DNA from: an uncultured Dehalococcoidia bacterium
Lineage (GTDB): Bacteria > Chloroflexota > Dehalococcoidia > Lucifugimonadales > UBA1123
Assembly (NCBI GenBank): GCA_958296105.1
Contig: OY282441.1
Span: 1,727,585-1,791,584 of the forward strand
DNA: 64,000 nt
Reading direction: 5' to 3'
A model generated the notes under the pieces. It saw nothing but the letters and a program-made list of their open reading frames with translations, was not told the origin of the DNA and searched no databases. Each line of letters begins with the position of its first letter. Position 1 is the first letter of the stretch. This document shows, piece after piece, positions 16,172 to 25,508 of this stretch. The position numbers and the translations under genes are program-made.

Positions 16172-17600
16172 ACCAGTAACAATCGAGGATATAATCTTTG
16201 GTGAGCATGAACCCGGTCTGCCCATAGAGGAAATAGCCAGACGCTCGGCGCAGAAGTTCGTCAGGGGCGATACCCAGATGGCATTTTACGAACCCAAACG
16301 CAGCCCGACGGGACACGTCTTGACGGCTTGGGAAGCCTACAAGACTTACGGGATGGATATTCTCGTAGAGGCGCTGGACTATGGCAGCGCGATAGTCCTG
16401 TATGACGTCGGGGGTATCGAATCTTCTCTGCGAAATCGCCGCGAGCGGTTGGGGCTGTCCGTCAGGCAGGTGGCGCGGGCAGTTGACTTGCAGAAGTCCG
16501 AGGTGGAGCTGGCGGAGTCCAAGTCGAGGGACGTCTCCATCCAGTCTCTGGAGCGGATCGCGTTCGCGCTGGGGCTGGATGAGAGCTTGCTGGCATGGCG
16601 TCCGGCAGCGGGGGCGGACGACCAGCTGGCAATCAGGCTAAAGACGCTCGGAACGGAACGGTATGGTGGCGTCCGACTATCCGAGAGAGCCGTTCTCACA
16701 CTGGCCGAAGCCGCTTCGATCATTCGCGTCCAGTCCCAGATTCAAGAGAGCCTGGGACCAGAACCGCTAGCGTCTGAATTCGAGCCGCACCATTGCTATG
16801 GATCCCCCGACACCCCCGCGTGGATACTGGGTTACAACCTCGCAGACGAGGCCAGAGCGCGGCTTGGCTTGGGAAATAGTCCGATACAGTCCATGCGCTC
16901 GCTCGTGGAGGAGACGCTGGGCATTCCCGTAATACAGGCGCAGCTGCCTAGTCGGATAGCTGGCGCGACCGTGGCAGTCTTGGATGGCGATGGACGCGAG
17001 CGGCGCGGCATCGTGCTGAACACGGCTGGGCAGAACGAGAACGTCTGGGTACGACGCGCGACGCTGGCGCATGAGCTTGGACACTTGCTGTACGACCCTG
17101 ATGACAAACTGGAAAAGACGCGGGTGGACTCATACGAAGCGAACGCCGCGAATCCCGAGATCGGTCATTCTACGGATTGCGTAGAGCAGAGAGCCAACGC
17201 CTTCGCGATCGCGTTCCTGGCGCCGAACGACGAAGCGCGCCGGTTGGCGCCGCCCATATCCGGGGAATCCGTATCGAGCGTGATGCGCCACTTCGGGATA
17301 AGTCTCACCTCTGCCAGATTCCACTTGAAGAACGTCAATTACGGGGAGTTTCCCGCGCCCGATGAGATTCCGGAAACATGGCCATCGGATGAGCAGAGGT
17401 CTGCGGAAGACTTCGCGCTGGGCTACTACTTCCCCATATCCGATACGCCGATCCAGCGTCGGGGGCGGTTCGCCGGGCTTGTCGCCGCCGGGTATGACAA
17501 CAACCTGATTAGCGACCATACGGCGGCGGCGTATCTGGGCTGCGGGGTTGACGAGTTTGCGGGCGCAGCGGAATCTTTGATGGGGCTGTATCCTCTGTAG
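16161..17600 (+). CDS. XRE-family HTH protein with ImmA/IrrE (DUF955) metallopeptidase domain
   Basis: 479 residues. An XRE helix-turn-helix lies around residues 85-145 (LRNRRERLGLSVRQVARAV and the following helices). The ImmA/IrrE zinc peptidase core is further on: TLAHELGHLLY gives HExxH, and a downstream EQRANAFAIAFLAPN supplies the third ligand region, as in IrrE and ImmA, which cleave repressors. A third C-terminal segment (from about residue 405) carries helical repeats of unknown role. AGGAGA is 7 bases before the ATG. The pairing with the preceding gene fits a self-regulating stress or phage-response switch in which the peptidase releases repression. Confidence 0.88.
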   Translation: MSSKPVTIEDIIFGEHEPGLPIEEIARRSAQKFVRGDTQMAFYEPKRSPTGHVLTAWEAYKTYGMDILVEALDYGSAIVLYDVGGIESSLRNRRERLGLSVRQVARAVDLQKSEVELAESKSRDVSIQSLERIAFALGLDESLLAWRPAAGADDQLAIRLKTLGTERYGGVRLSERAVLTLAEAASIIRVQSQIQESLGPEPLASEFEPHHCYGSPDTPAWILGYNLADEARARLGLGNSPIQSMRSLVEETLGIPVIQAQLPSRIAGATVAVLDGDGRERRGIVLNTAGQNENVWVRRATLAHELGHLLYDPDDKLEKTRVDSYEANAANPEIGHSTDCVEQRANAFAIAFLAPNDEARRLAPPISGESVSSVMRHFGISLTSARFHLKNVNYGEFPAPDEIPETWPSDEQRSAEDFALGYYFPISDTPIQRRGRFAGLVAAGYDNNLISDHTAAAYLGCGVDEFAGAAESLMGLYPL

Positions 17601-17668
17601 AGCGTCCCTCGCTGCCGCGCGCGTCTTTTGCGCCGCTATCCGCGATTAGCCTTGTACAGGATTTCACC

Positions 17669-18052
17669 ATGCCCATCATAGACCACGACGACGCTGTCGA
17701 AGTCCCATGGAGGCCCAACTATCGCAAGTGGCTCATCACCCAGCCCGGAGACGGCACCACCTCTACGGACGCATCCCTGAGCGAGGTGGGCGTGGGAACG
17801 GGAGCGCCTCTGCACACGCACGAGGACGACGAGCTGATAGTGATACTGCGCGGCTCGCTGCGCGTGCGCATCGGCGACGAGTCGCACGATGTGGCGGCCG
17901 ACCACACGGTCGTGGTTCCTCCCGGCGTTCCGCACGGGTTCGAGGCGATAGGCGACGCGCCCGCGCGCATACTCGGATTCTTCCCCGCTCAGGATCCATT
18001 TCTCAGAACGCGCTTCATCGAGGGCGGGCCGCCTGCGATTCACTCCCACTGA
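17669..18052 (+). CDS. small cupin-domain protein
   Basis: 127 residues. Cupin motif 1 is APLHTHEDDELIVILRGSLRVRIG and motif 2 is HTVVVPPGVPHGFEAIG, with the two metal-binding His/Glu sets intact. It could be a small isomerase, dioxygenase or metabolite sensor. Its final codons are duplicated 86 bases downstream. It converges on the GT39 gene, whose own C-terminal codons are in the same repeat. Confidence 0.85.
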   Translation: MPIIDHDDAVEVPWRPNYRKWLITQPGDGTTSTDASLSEVGVGTGAPLHTHEDDELIVILRGSLRVRIGDESHDVAADHTVVVPPGVPHGFEAIGDAPARILGFFPAQDPFLRTRFIEGGPPAIHSH

Positions 18053-18172
18053 CCAGCTGTTCGACCACACTCGGCATATACCCAAGTCTCAGAACGCGCT
18101 TCATCGAGGGCGGACCGCCTGCGATTCACTCCGACTGACCAGCTACTCGACCACAGTCAGCATATACTCAGG
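18001..18172. repeat. 86-bp direct tandem duplication at a convergent gene junction
   Basis: Copies start with TCTCAGAACG at 18001 and 18087. Each contains the last ~17 codons of the cupin and the last ~8 codons of the convergent GT39 gene. In copy 1 the GT39 stop is CAG instead of TAG (minus strand), so only copy 2 provides that gene's stop at 18143, while copy 1 provides the cupin stop. Same architecture as the repeat at 3691. Confidence 0.93.
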
Positions 18173-21061
18173 CGCGGGCGACATCGCCTCGATTGGAATT
18201 GGCTCTAGTGAAATGCCCGGCGGCGCCCACAAGATTCGGAACTGTGAAGACCGCGATTCCGAACGGTACTCCACCCTGATTTCGTGCCGCCCAGGAGCCA
18301 GGTTGATTTCGCCTTCGACCGTAGTCTCGTCCAGCGGCGGATCGCGGGCGACCAGACTGCCATCCACGTACAGCGCCACGCTGCCCGTCCCGATCCTCTC
18401 CACCCTGAACGTCTGGTTTCCCGGCAGAGCTACGGTCAGCGCGCCGTCCCATATCGCGCTGTACGGCGCGGGTACGACCGATTCGTAGTGGAACACGTCC
18501 ATAGAGGGCGTCACCTGCATCGAATCGGGCGCGCCTGTAGTATCGTCGCCGGCGTAGAAGCGGCCGGCCAGTCCCAGCGGACGGACGCTTCCCCGATACA
18601 GGCGGCCAAACGGAATCGGCTCGATCTCTCCGTCGGGCGCGCGCCACAGTACACGGATGAAGTCGTCCGGCCCTTCGATCTCGGCGCTGATGGCGATGCT
18701 GTGCAGACCGGCGGCGAGAGCCACGCGCGCCGACGGCTTTTCGGACCAGAGTACGGTCTGACCGTCCAGATCGACCTGCGCGCGAGGACTGTCCAGAACG
18801 AGCTCGTACTCTCCGAATTCGGGTACGTGCAGCGCGCCCTTCAGATCGACCTCGTATGGGTACTGGTCAGGGCCGTCTCTGGCGAGCCACACGGACTCGG
18901 TCGCTGCGCTCCCGCCGCTCGCCTCCTCTCTCCCATTCTCGATATAAGCTGCGTCCAGCCCCTGCCGAGAGGCGAGCAGCTCGCGGCTGGCGAAGCCCGT
19001 GTAGTACAGCGGCTCGCCGCCGGTGGGCGGGGTCACCGTCTCGAACTGCGCGTCGGGATAGTAGGCGCGCATAGTCTCCCAGAATCCCGCCTCGCGCGGC
19101 TCGAAGTACGCCGCCGCTCCCATCCATACCCGCGTGGAGTCCAGGGGCAGCGTCTCCGGCGCCCCTATGACCTCGTATCTCGGCCGATCGGCGAGCAGGT
19201 CGCTGACCAGCCCGAACAGGAACTGACGCGACACCCACAGCGAATAGCCGAGCCGCTGCCGCTCGATCTGGCTGCGCGCCATGAGGGTCTCGTCCGTAGA
19301 GAACGCCGCATAGACGCGCGCGTCGCTGGCCTGCGCGCCGAAGTAGAAACTCACGTTCGCGTAGGCGATGATCCCCAACAGCGCGAGTACGACCGGCAGC
19401 GCGAAGCGCCGAACGCGAACCCAAGGAACATCGCGCCACGCCCGCCACAGCCTTTCTATGACGAGCGCGGCCAGCGCCGCCACCGCAGGAATGACCAGAA
19501 TGGACCGAAGCGACTGCGGCGCTTCCCACGGCACCGTCAGAATGCCGGGAAGAAGCATCAGCAGCGCCCAGAAGGGCAGCCAGAAGATCGAAGGGTTGCG
19601 CCACTGGGTCAGCGCGTAGAAGAATCCGAGAACGAACAGCGCGCCAGTCAGCAGATCGAGCATGGGCGCGTCCGGCAGGTTGTGGCGCGGATTCGGGTCT
19701 CCTTTGCGGTTGAACATCATCACGTGCCGCGCCACGCTGTCTGCGACGCTCCCGCCCCACTGCTCGCGCGGCTCGATGAAGAACAGCGAAGTATCCCGCG
19801 TTCGGGCGAAGAACCGATCCGGGCTGTCAGCCGCGAGCTGAGCCACCGGCGCAGCCGCGAACGCAGCCATAAGCCCCATCAGCGCGACGCGCGCGGCGAA
19901 CGCCCGAATGTCGGGACGGTCCACCAGCAAGTGGTGGACTAGCAGCAGCCCCAGAACCAGCGGGAACATTCGGAGCGATGCGTAGAACCACATCCCCAGA
20001 CCGAGCGAGACGCCTGCGAAGGCAAAGTCCGAGTACCTCCCAGAGCGGACGGCGCGCAGAGTCAGCCACCCTGCCAGCGCCGCGAACAGGACGCCCGATA
20101 TGCCGTGCATCCCGATACGGCTCCAGATGATGTCCCAGCGCATGACCGCCACCAAGAAAGCGGCGATCACGCCCGCGGACGCGCCCATCGCGCATCGCGC
20201 CAACAGAAACACGGCGACCACGCCGAGCAAGCCGAAGGCCACTGCCACGAGTCTGCCCGCCGCAATCGAAACATCCGCCAGCTTCACTATGGCAGCAATC
20301 GGCAGCAGGAACATCGAGGGCAGGTTGGTCGAGGGAGCGTACATCGGCGTCTGTCCGGGATCGCGCGCGTACTGCTGGGCTTGGGATAGATTGTCCGCCT
20401 CGTCGTACCACAGCCCTGCGGGCAGTACGTCCAAGTTGTAGAGCCGAAGTCCCGCGCCCAGAGCCAGAATCGCCGCGAGCGCGGCCCATGTAAGCAGCGA
20501 GCGCAGGCCAATTCTGATCTCCCCCGCCGTCCTCAGCCGCGCGGTGAGATTCGTCCACCGCCCATCCAAGGACGGTATGGCGGCGAGTACGAGCGCGAGC
20601 GCCAATCCGAAGCACCACCATGCGAGGGTCTGGCTTTCGCGCTGCTCGTGTCCGAAGTTTCGGAGCGAAACGTACATCAGCAGCCCGCCGAGCGCGAACG
20701 CCGCCGCGCCCAGCTGCCTTTCGCCGAGCTTTGGGATCCAGGGAGCGGCTGTTTTCGCGCCGGAGTCCGCGAGTGAACTGGGTTCAGGCTCGGGTTCGTC
20801 CGACTCGAACGCTCGCCTCGCTCTAGGCGGAATCTGGACTCCCCCGACTGACGCCAGCGCGAAGCACCCCACCGCGACAGCCAGCGGCGCGACGGCCCAT
20901 ATCAGGTCTCCGTAACGAATGAACCACGCCGCGAGCAGGGCGAGAAGCGCAGCCAAAACCGCCAGCGTGAACCTGATCTCCGGGGCGCGAGTGCGCCTCA
21001 CGCGCTCGACCACAGAGTCCGCGCCCTCTTGCACGTCGGATTCGCAGCGGATGCCACTCAT
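18143..21061 (-). CDS. GT39/ArnT-type membrane glycosyltransferase with C-terminal PA14-like domains
   Basis: 972 residues from ATG 21061, which overlaps the CoA-transferase stop (ATGA). Two leading spans are followed by a GT-C core of about ten spans; the loop after its first helix reads LPAGLWYDEADNLSQAQ, the acidic motif that binds the polyprenyl-phosphate-sugar in protein mannosyltransferases and ArnT. The soluble last ~250 residues form two beta-rich units (FGEYELVLDSPRAQVDLDGQ and GNQTFRVERIGTGSVALYVDG) that look like PA14 sugar-binding modules, each with a WRAP or WAPP segment. It probably transfers a lipid-linked sugar onto an exported acceptor. The longer frame toward 21394 is a shadow of the neighbouring gene. 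Confidence 0.82.
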   Translation of the reverse strand: MSGIRCESDVQEGADSVVERVRRTRAPEIRFTLAVLAALLALLAAWFIRYGDLIWAVAPLAVAVGCFALASVGGVQIPPRARRAFESDEPEPEPSSLADSGAKTAAPWIPKLGERQLGAAAFALGGLLMYVSLRNFGHEQRESQTLAWWCFGLALALVLAAIPSLDGRWTNLTARLRTAGEIRIGLRSLLTWAALAAILALGAGLRLYNLDVLPAGLWYDEADNLSQAQQYARDPGQTPMYAPSTNLPSMFLLPIAAIVKLADVSIAAGRLVAVAFGLLGVVAVFLLARCAMGASAGVIAAFLVAVMRWDIIWSRIGMHGISGVLFAALAGWLTLRAVRSGRYSDFAFAGVSLGLGMWFYASLRMFPLVLGLLLVHHLLVDRPDIRAFAARVALMGLMAAFAAAPVAQLAADSPDRFFARTRDTSLFFIEPREQWGGSVADSVARHVMMFNRKGDPNPRHNLPDAPMLDLLTGALFVLGFFYALTQWRNPSIFWLPFWALLMLLPGILTVPWEAPQSLRSILVIPAVAALAALVIERLWRAWRDVPWVRVRRFALPVVLALLGIIAYANVSFYFGAQASDARVYAAFSTDETLMARSQIERQRLGYSLWVSRQFLFGLVSDLLADRPRYEVIGAPETLPLDSTRVWMGAAAYFEPREAGFWETMRAYYPDAQFETVTPPTGGEPLYYTGFASRELLASRQGLDAAYIENGREEASGGSAATESVWLARDGPDQYPYEVDLKGALHVPEFGEYELVLDSPRAQVDLDGQTVLWSEKPSARVALAAGLHSIAISAEIEGPDDFIRVLWRAPDGEIEPIPFGRLYRGSVRPLGLAGRFYAGDDTTGAPDSMQVTPSMDVFHYESVVPAPYSAIWDGALTVALPGNQTFRVERIGTGSVALYVDGSLVARDPPLDETTVEGEINLAPGRHEIRVEYRSESRSSQFRILWAPPGISLEPIPIEAMSPAPEYMLTVVE

Positions 21062-23343
21062 GCAGGATCTTCGGTTTTCACCACGCCTTCTGCGTAGAGA
21101 CCGTCTATCTCGGACGGGGCATACCCAAGCTCCGCGAGTACTTCGGCGGTATGCTCGCCCAGAAGCGGCGTGGGACGTCGCGGCAGCGTGTCCGCGCCGT
21201 CGAAAGACACCAGATTGCCGCTCAGCCAGAGCGCGCCCAGTGAGGGATGCCGAAGCTCCGCCACCATTCCGTTGGCTCGCGCCTGCGGGTCTTCGAAGAA
21301 CGCCTGCCCGTAGCCTTCCACCACAGGGGCGCATGGCAGGCCGTGGGACGTCAGCTCGCGGATCGCCTCCAACGCGGAGGCGTCGCTCAGCCACGCGTCG
21401 AGACGTCCATCACGGAAGGCGTTCGCTTTCGACTTCAGGGAAGGCGCGTCCGCAGCTAGGTAGACCCAGCCGTCCGAAGTCCGATACAGACGCCGATAGC
21501 GCCCGACGCCTATCTGATCCCTGTCCGGCAGCGCCCTCGGACGCTTGCCCTCGTAGCCGATGAATCCGTCCGCGCTCATAAGCGTTCCGGCTGCCAGCAG
21601 GTTGGTGTCCACCTTCTGCCCCGTGCCGAAGCGCGCGCGCGCCAGCAGCGCGATAGCTGCGCCGAGCGCGCCGAGCGCGCCTCCAGTGTAGTCGCAGGGA
21701 GCGAGGGCTGACAGATACACGGGAGGGCCGTCGTACCCGCCCTGCGCGCGCTGAAGCCCGGTGATCGCCTGCGCGATGGGATCCACGCCGGGACGCTGCG
21801 CGTAGGGGCCGTCCCATCCGTATGCGGTAATATGCGCGTGGATGAGATTCGGGTTGGACTTCTCCAGCGTCGCGGCATCGAGTCCCATGCGCTCGGTTGC
21901 GCCGGGGCGCATGTTGGCAAGGATGACGTCCGAGGACGCAGCCAGCCGCCGAGCGATCCCCCGCCCCTCGCGCGTCTTGGTATCCGCCGAGAGCGAGCGC
22001 TTGCCCGCGTTGTACGAGACGAACCCCGCGCCGCCGCCCGGCCTGGAGATGTCGCCGTACAGAGACTCGAACTTGATCATGTCAGCGCCGAGGTCCGCCA
22101 GCAGCCGACCTGCCACCGGCCCCGCTATCACGTTGGTCATCTCCATCACGCGGACACCGGACAAGGGCAGACCGCCGCCTTCCGCCACCTCGTCCGATCT
22201 GTCCTCGGAGCGCTGGCGCGGAGCCAAGCCGTCCGAGCGCGCCTCCTCGACTCTGGGAGCGCAGACGATGGCGGGAGTGGCGGACAGCGCGATGGGAGGG
22301 CCGGCCATCTGGGTCTTTCCAAAGATCGGATCGTCCAGCTCGCGCACTAGGCCGTTGTGCAGTATCTGCGGATTGGACATGGCTTCCGTGGCGGCGCGGC
22401 TGACGTCGCACGGTACGTCCGCCGCTTGGAGCAGCTCGATCCACTCGCTCGCCGGGCGCGTCCGTACAGCCTGCGCGACCTTGTCGAATAGACGCTGGCG
22501 CGCCTCCTCGTCACGCGGCCATCGCCCGTCCCCGAACTGCGGATCGGAGGCGATGAAGTCCGCCACGCCCAGAACCGACGCCGCGAGATCGACGAATCCC
22601 GAGTGAATGCAGCCAAGCTGTATCCACTCCCCATCGGCGCACTCGAAGACGCTGTAGAACGGCCCCCCGCCCTGGATCGTCATGTTCATCGAGCGCACCG
22701 GAATTCGATCTCCCGCCGCCTTCGGGGTGTACAGCAGCGCGCCTGCCATCAGCGAAGTCTCGACGCGCCTGCCGCGCCCCGTCCTTTCACGCTGATACAG
22801 CGCGGCGGCTATGCCCATCGTCGCCAGCAGTCCCGCTCCGACGTATGCCACGGGGTGAACGACGTGGATGGGGCCGCCCCTGCGCGAGGGCTGGCTGGCG
22901 AGTATGCCGGTTCTAGCCGCCACGAGATCGTGGTCGGCAGGCTCTCCGCTCAGCGGGCCGCTCGCGCCGTAGGCGGTTATCGAGCAGTGGACGATGCGCG
23001 GATGACGCTCTGCCAGCGTGTCCAGTTCGAGGCGTGTTCGCGCGCGAGAGACGGGCGATACGTCTTCCAAGAGGACGTCCGCGCCGGCGCATGTCTCGCC
23101 AAGCTCATCTGCGCTGAGGTCTGGGGCTATGCGGACGACCTCCTTGCCCCGATCGTAGAGCGCGAAGACGTCAGGCTTGCGAACGATATCCTCGTCATCC
23201 GTCACCAGCCTGACGACCCTAGCCCCGTTGTCCGCCAAGAACATCGAGGAGAGAGCCGCCGCGAGTCCATCGGACAGGTCGATTACCGTCAGACCGCTCA
23301 GCGCGGACGACGGCCCCATCCGAGTCTCGTTGTCAATAGTCAT
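21058..23343 (-). CDS. CaiB/BaiF (family III) CoA transferase, tandem double domain
   Basis: About 761 residues with two complete family III CoA-transferase units, roughly residues 8-355 and 375-761. Each starts with the nucleotide-fold strand and GADMIKFES/GARVVRLVT-type segment. Each has an ITAYG[AW]xGPxxxxP stretch followed by the position of the catalytic aspartate (DHDLVAA in the first, GVDPIAQA in the second). Usual members are single-unit homodimers of ~400 residues, so this is a covalent pseudo-dimer. They move CoA between carboxylic acids by a mixed anhydride. The start is uncertain because no clear ribosome-binding site is seen; ATG 23343 and 23319 are the best choices. Confidence 0.88.
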   Translation of the reverse strand: MTIDNETRMGPSSALSGLTVIDLSDGLAAALSSMFLADNGARVVRLVTDDEDIVRKPDVFALYDRGKEVVRIAPDLSADELGETCAGADVLLEDVSPVSRARTRLELDTLAERHPRIVHCSITAYGASGPLSGEPADHDLVAARTGILASQPSRRGGPIHVVHPVAYVGAGLLATMGIAAALYQRERTGRGRRVETSLMAGALLYTPKAAGDRIPVRSMNMTIQGGGPFYSVFECADGEWIQLGCIHSGFVDLAASVLGVADFIASDPQFGDGRWPRDEEARQRLFDKVAQAVRTRPASEWIELLQAADVPCDVSRAATEAMSNPQILHNGLVRELDDPIFGKTQMAGPPIALSATPAIVCAPRVEEARSDGLAPRQRSEDRSDEVAEGGGLPLSGVRVMEMTNVIAGPVAGRLLADLGADMIKFESLYGDISRPGGGAGFVSYNAGKRSLSADTKTREGRGIARRLAASSDVILANMRPGATERMGLDAATLEKSNPNLIHAHITAYGWDGPYAQRPGVDPIAQAITGLQRAQGGYDGPPVYLSALAPCDYTGGALGALGAAIALLARARFGTGQKVDTNLLAAGTLMSADGFIGYEGKRPRALPDRDQIGVGRYRRLYRTSDGWVYLAADAPSLKSKANAFRDGRLDAWLSDASALEAIRELTSHGLPCAPVVEGYGQAFFEDPQARANGMVAELRHPSLGALWLSGNLVSFDGADTLPRRPTPLLGEHTAEVLAELGYAPSEIDGLYAEGVVKTEDPA

Positions 23344-23502
23344 GCTCACAGTGAGGGCTATTGTGTTGGCGCTCAGTCCCGATGTCAAGAAGGTCGCAGA
23401 CGCCTTACCCTGTAACGACAGCGCGCGTCCAGTGTGTTTCGGCGGTCGCATATGCTGTAGAATAGTCGTCATCGAGCGTCAACGAAGACAACGGAGTAAG
23501 CC

Positions 23503-24120
23503 ATGCTCAACAAGCTGGGGCGAATCACGAGAATCAACCAGAGACGAATGCGCGCGGACGCGCCTCCCGGGCAGTTCGTCACCGAGAAATTTCCGGTTCT
23601 CACGTTTGGGCCAACGCCGAGAATCAGTACGGCAGCGTGGGAGTTCAAGATTTTTGGACTGGTCGAAAACGAGGTCAGGCTCGACTGGCGGCAGTTCAAC
23701 GATCTGCCGCAGACGACTCTGGATGCCGAGTTCCACTGCGTGACCCAGTGGAGCAAGCTGCAAAACACGTGGCAGGGCATCCTGTTCACCGATCTGATGA
23801 AGCTGACAGCGCCGAAGCCGGATGCCAAGTTCGTCATGGCGCACTGCTACGGCGGCTACACCACCAACGTGGCGCTGGACACGCTCATGGATGACGACGT
23901 GCTGTTCGCGCACTCCCACGACGGAGCGCCGCTTACGCCCGAGCACGGCGGACCCATGCGCTTGGTGGTGCCGAAGCGCTACGGATGGAAGAGCGCCAAG
24001 TGGGTGAACGGAATCGAGTTCATGGCTGAAGACGCCCCCGGCTTCTGGGAGGTGCGCGGATACCACATGGAGGGCGACCCCTGGAAGGAGGAGCGCTTCT
24101 GGAGCTCGCTCAGCTACTAG
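23503..24120 (+). CDS. sulfite oxidase/MsrP-type molybdopterin oxidoreductase (cytoplasmic)
   Basis: A 205-residue single Mo-cofactor domain of the sulfite-oxidase fold. The Mo-ligating cysteine is in AEFHCVTQWSKLQNTWQG, followed by the pterin-binding TAPKPDAKFVMAHCYGGY and GAPLTPEHGGPMRLVVPKRYGWKSAKWVNGI. There is no Tat signal or dimerisation domain, so it is a short cytoplasmic member of unknown substrate. CGGAG lies upstream of ATG 23503. It diverges from the CoA transferase and converges on prmC. Confidence 0.9.
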   Translation: MLNKLGRITRINQRRMRADAPPGQFVTEKFPVLTFGPTPRISTAAWEFKIFGLVENEVRLDWRQFNDLPQTTLDAEFHCVTQWSKLQNTWQGILFTDLMKLTAPKPDAKFVMAHCYGGYTTNVALDTLMDDDVLFAHSHDGAPLTPEHGGPMRLVVPKRYGWKSAKWVNGIEFMAEDAPGFWEVRGYHMEGDPWKEERFWSSLSY

Positions 24121-24141
24121 CTCGACTGCCGGCGAGCGCGG

Positions 24142-25011
24142 TCAGGCGACGGCCGCCGTCTCCATGACGAGGGCGCGGTCGTCCCCCGCCAGATCCTGGC
24201 GGCAGCGCAGCGCGGACAGGTTGGGGACGAACCGCCGAGCTATCGCTTTCGCGGCGTCCATCTGCTCGGGCATCAGCTCGACGATCAGCGCTCCGCCGGG
24301 CTTCAGTCTGCTGGCAGCCTGTTCGACCAGCCGCCTGAACGGCTCCAGTCCGTCGGCTCCCCCGTCGAGAGCGATCTTCGGCTCACGGCGCACCTCCGGC
24401 TGCAAGCTGCCGATCTGCGCGCTTGGAATGTACGGCGGGTTCGATACGATCAGATCGACCTCGCTCCCTACAGGCTCCAGCAGGTCTCCTCGGACGAAGC
24501 TCACCCTGTCCGCTAATCCCAATCGCTCGGCGTTGCGCTTGGCGACGCGGAGGGCGTGGATGCTGATGTCCAGCGCAAGCAGGCTGACGCTCTTCGAATT
24601 CGCCGAGATCGCCAAGCCTGCGGCCCCCGATCCCACGCCGACATCCGCAGCCATGAGGAGGTTGGCGCCCACTCTGCCGATGTACTCGAGCGCGACGTCT
24701 ACCAGAAGCTCGGTCTCCTGTCGGGGAATCATCACGCGCTCATCGACGCATATATCGAGTCCGTAGAACTCTCGCGTCCCGGTGATGTAGGCGAGCGGCT
24801 CACCAGAAAGCCTTCGGGCAGTTAGCGCCTGCAAGAGATCGGATTGGGAAGGGGTGAGGGAGAGGGAGCCGCCGTAAAGCTCGGACAGAAAATCCGATCT
24901 GCCGCAGCCCAAGACGAACCTGAGCAAAACTTCGGCTTCGATGCGGAATTCGGCTATCCCGCCAGCGCGCAGAGCCTCGCAGATAGGGTTCAGGCTGTGG
25001 CGCAGAGACAC
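24142..25011 (-). CDS. prmC: peptide chain release factor N5-glutamine methyltransferase
   Basis: 289 residues. PrmC methylates the glutamine of the GGQ motif in release factors. The SAM-binding region VGVGSGAAGLAIS and the catalytic NPPY (IVSNPPYIPS) are clear. Release factor 1 is encoded two genes upstream in the same operon, the classical prfA-prmC arrangement, with a membrane protein and a duplicated junction inserted between. The first 24 codons of prmC are also present as a detached copy at 25381-25453. Confidence 0.95.
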   Translation of the reverse strand: MSLRHSLNPICEALRAGGIAEFRIEAEVLLRFVLGCGRSDFLSELYGGSLSLTPSQSDLLQALTARRLSGEPLAYITGTREFYGLDICVDERVMIPRQETELLVDVALEYIGRVGANLLMAADVGVGSGAAGLAISANSKSVSLLALDISIHALRVAKRNAERLGLADRVSFVRGDLLEPVGSEVDLIVSNPPYIPSAQIGSLQPEVRREPKIALDGGADGLEPFRRLVEQAASRLKPGGALIVELMPEQMDAAKAIARRFVPNLSALRCRQDLAGDDRALVMETAAVA

Positions 25012-25065
25012 GAGCTAATTTTGCGCCCGGCGTTTCAGCGCGGGAACGCGGATCGAGCGCGGCGC

Positions 25066-25359
25066 TCAGGACGCAGGAGGCGGCTCGTCGAATGGCGCGC
25101 CGCTGGCTTCGGCATCCATACGCCGCCGGTTCCACTCCGTCCAGAGGCGGCGCTCTTGCGCAAGACCTTCTGCAAGTCCCTCGGCAAGTCCTGCTGTAAG
25201 GGCTTGCGCAATTCCCTCGGCGCGGCCCTCTGCAAAGGCTTCCGCACGCATTTCAGCCTCCCGCCTCTCGGCTTCCGCCTTCTGCCTCTCGGCTTCCGCC
25301 TTCTGCTTTTCCAGCATGGGCTTGAGGAACTTGTTCGTGAGGTATCGCGCAGTAACCAT
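25066..25359 (-). pseudogene. duplicated 3' fragment of the membrane coiled-coil protein (possibly translated)
   Basis: A 97-residue frame equal to the C-terminal cytoplasmic part of the protein at 25509, without its membrane spans. GGGAGG stands 7 bases before ATG 25359, so a soluble coiled-coil peptide could be made. It has gained extra KAEAERQ units and an AEGRAEGIAQ...AGLAEGLAEGLAQ stretch absent from the parent, showing rapid slippage-type growth after the duplication. Confidence 0.75.
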
Positions 25360-25380
25360 TATGAATCCTCCCAGTATATC

Positions 25381-25453
25381 CGATGCGGAATTCGGCTATC
25401 CCGCCAGCGCGCAGAGCCTCGCAGGTGGGATTCAGGCTGTGACGCAGGGACAC
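25381..25453 (-). pseudogene. orphan 5' fragment of prmC
   Basis: The first 24 codons of prmC (MSLRHSLNPTCEALRAGG and on to AEFRI, one residue different from the intact gene) followed by a switch into the duplicated membrane-protein gene in another frame. It is the middle product of the tandem duplication and cannot encode a methyltransferase. Confidence 0.85.
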
Positions 25454-25508
25454 GAGCTAATCTTGCGGCCGACGTTTTCAGCGCGGGAACGCGGATCGAG
25501 TGCGGCGC

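Noticed and set aside
15490-17600. Complete mobile element or prophage
   Set aside because: Only an AT-rich stretch and a regulator-type pair are seen; no integrase, transposase, terminal repeats or att duplication.
18284-19942. 552-codon plus-strand frame opposite the GT39/PA14 gene
   Set aside because: Arg/His-rich shadow of a GC-rich minus-strand gene with clear motifs.
21062-21394. Extension of the GT39/PA14 protein upstream of 21061
   Set aside because: The residues come from the CoA-transferase gene read in another frame; ATG 21061 has a 4-base overlap with that stop.
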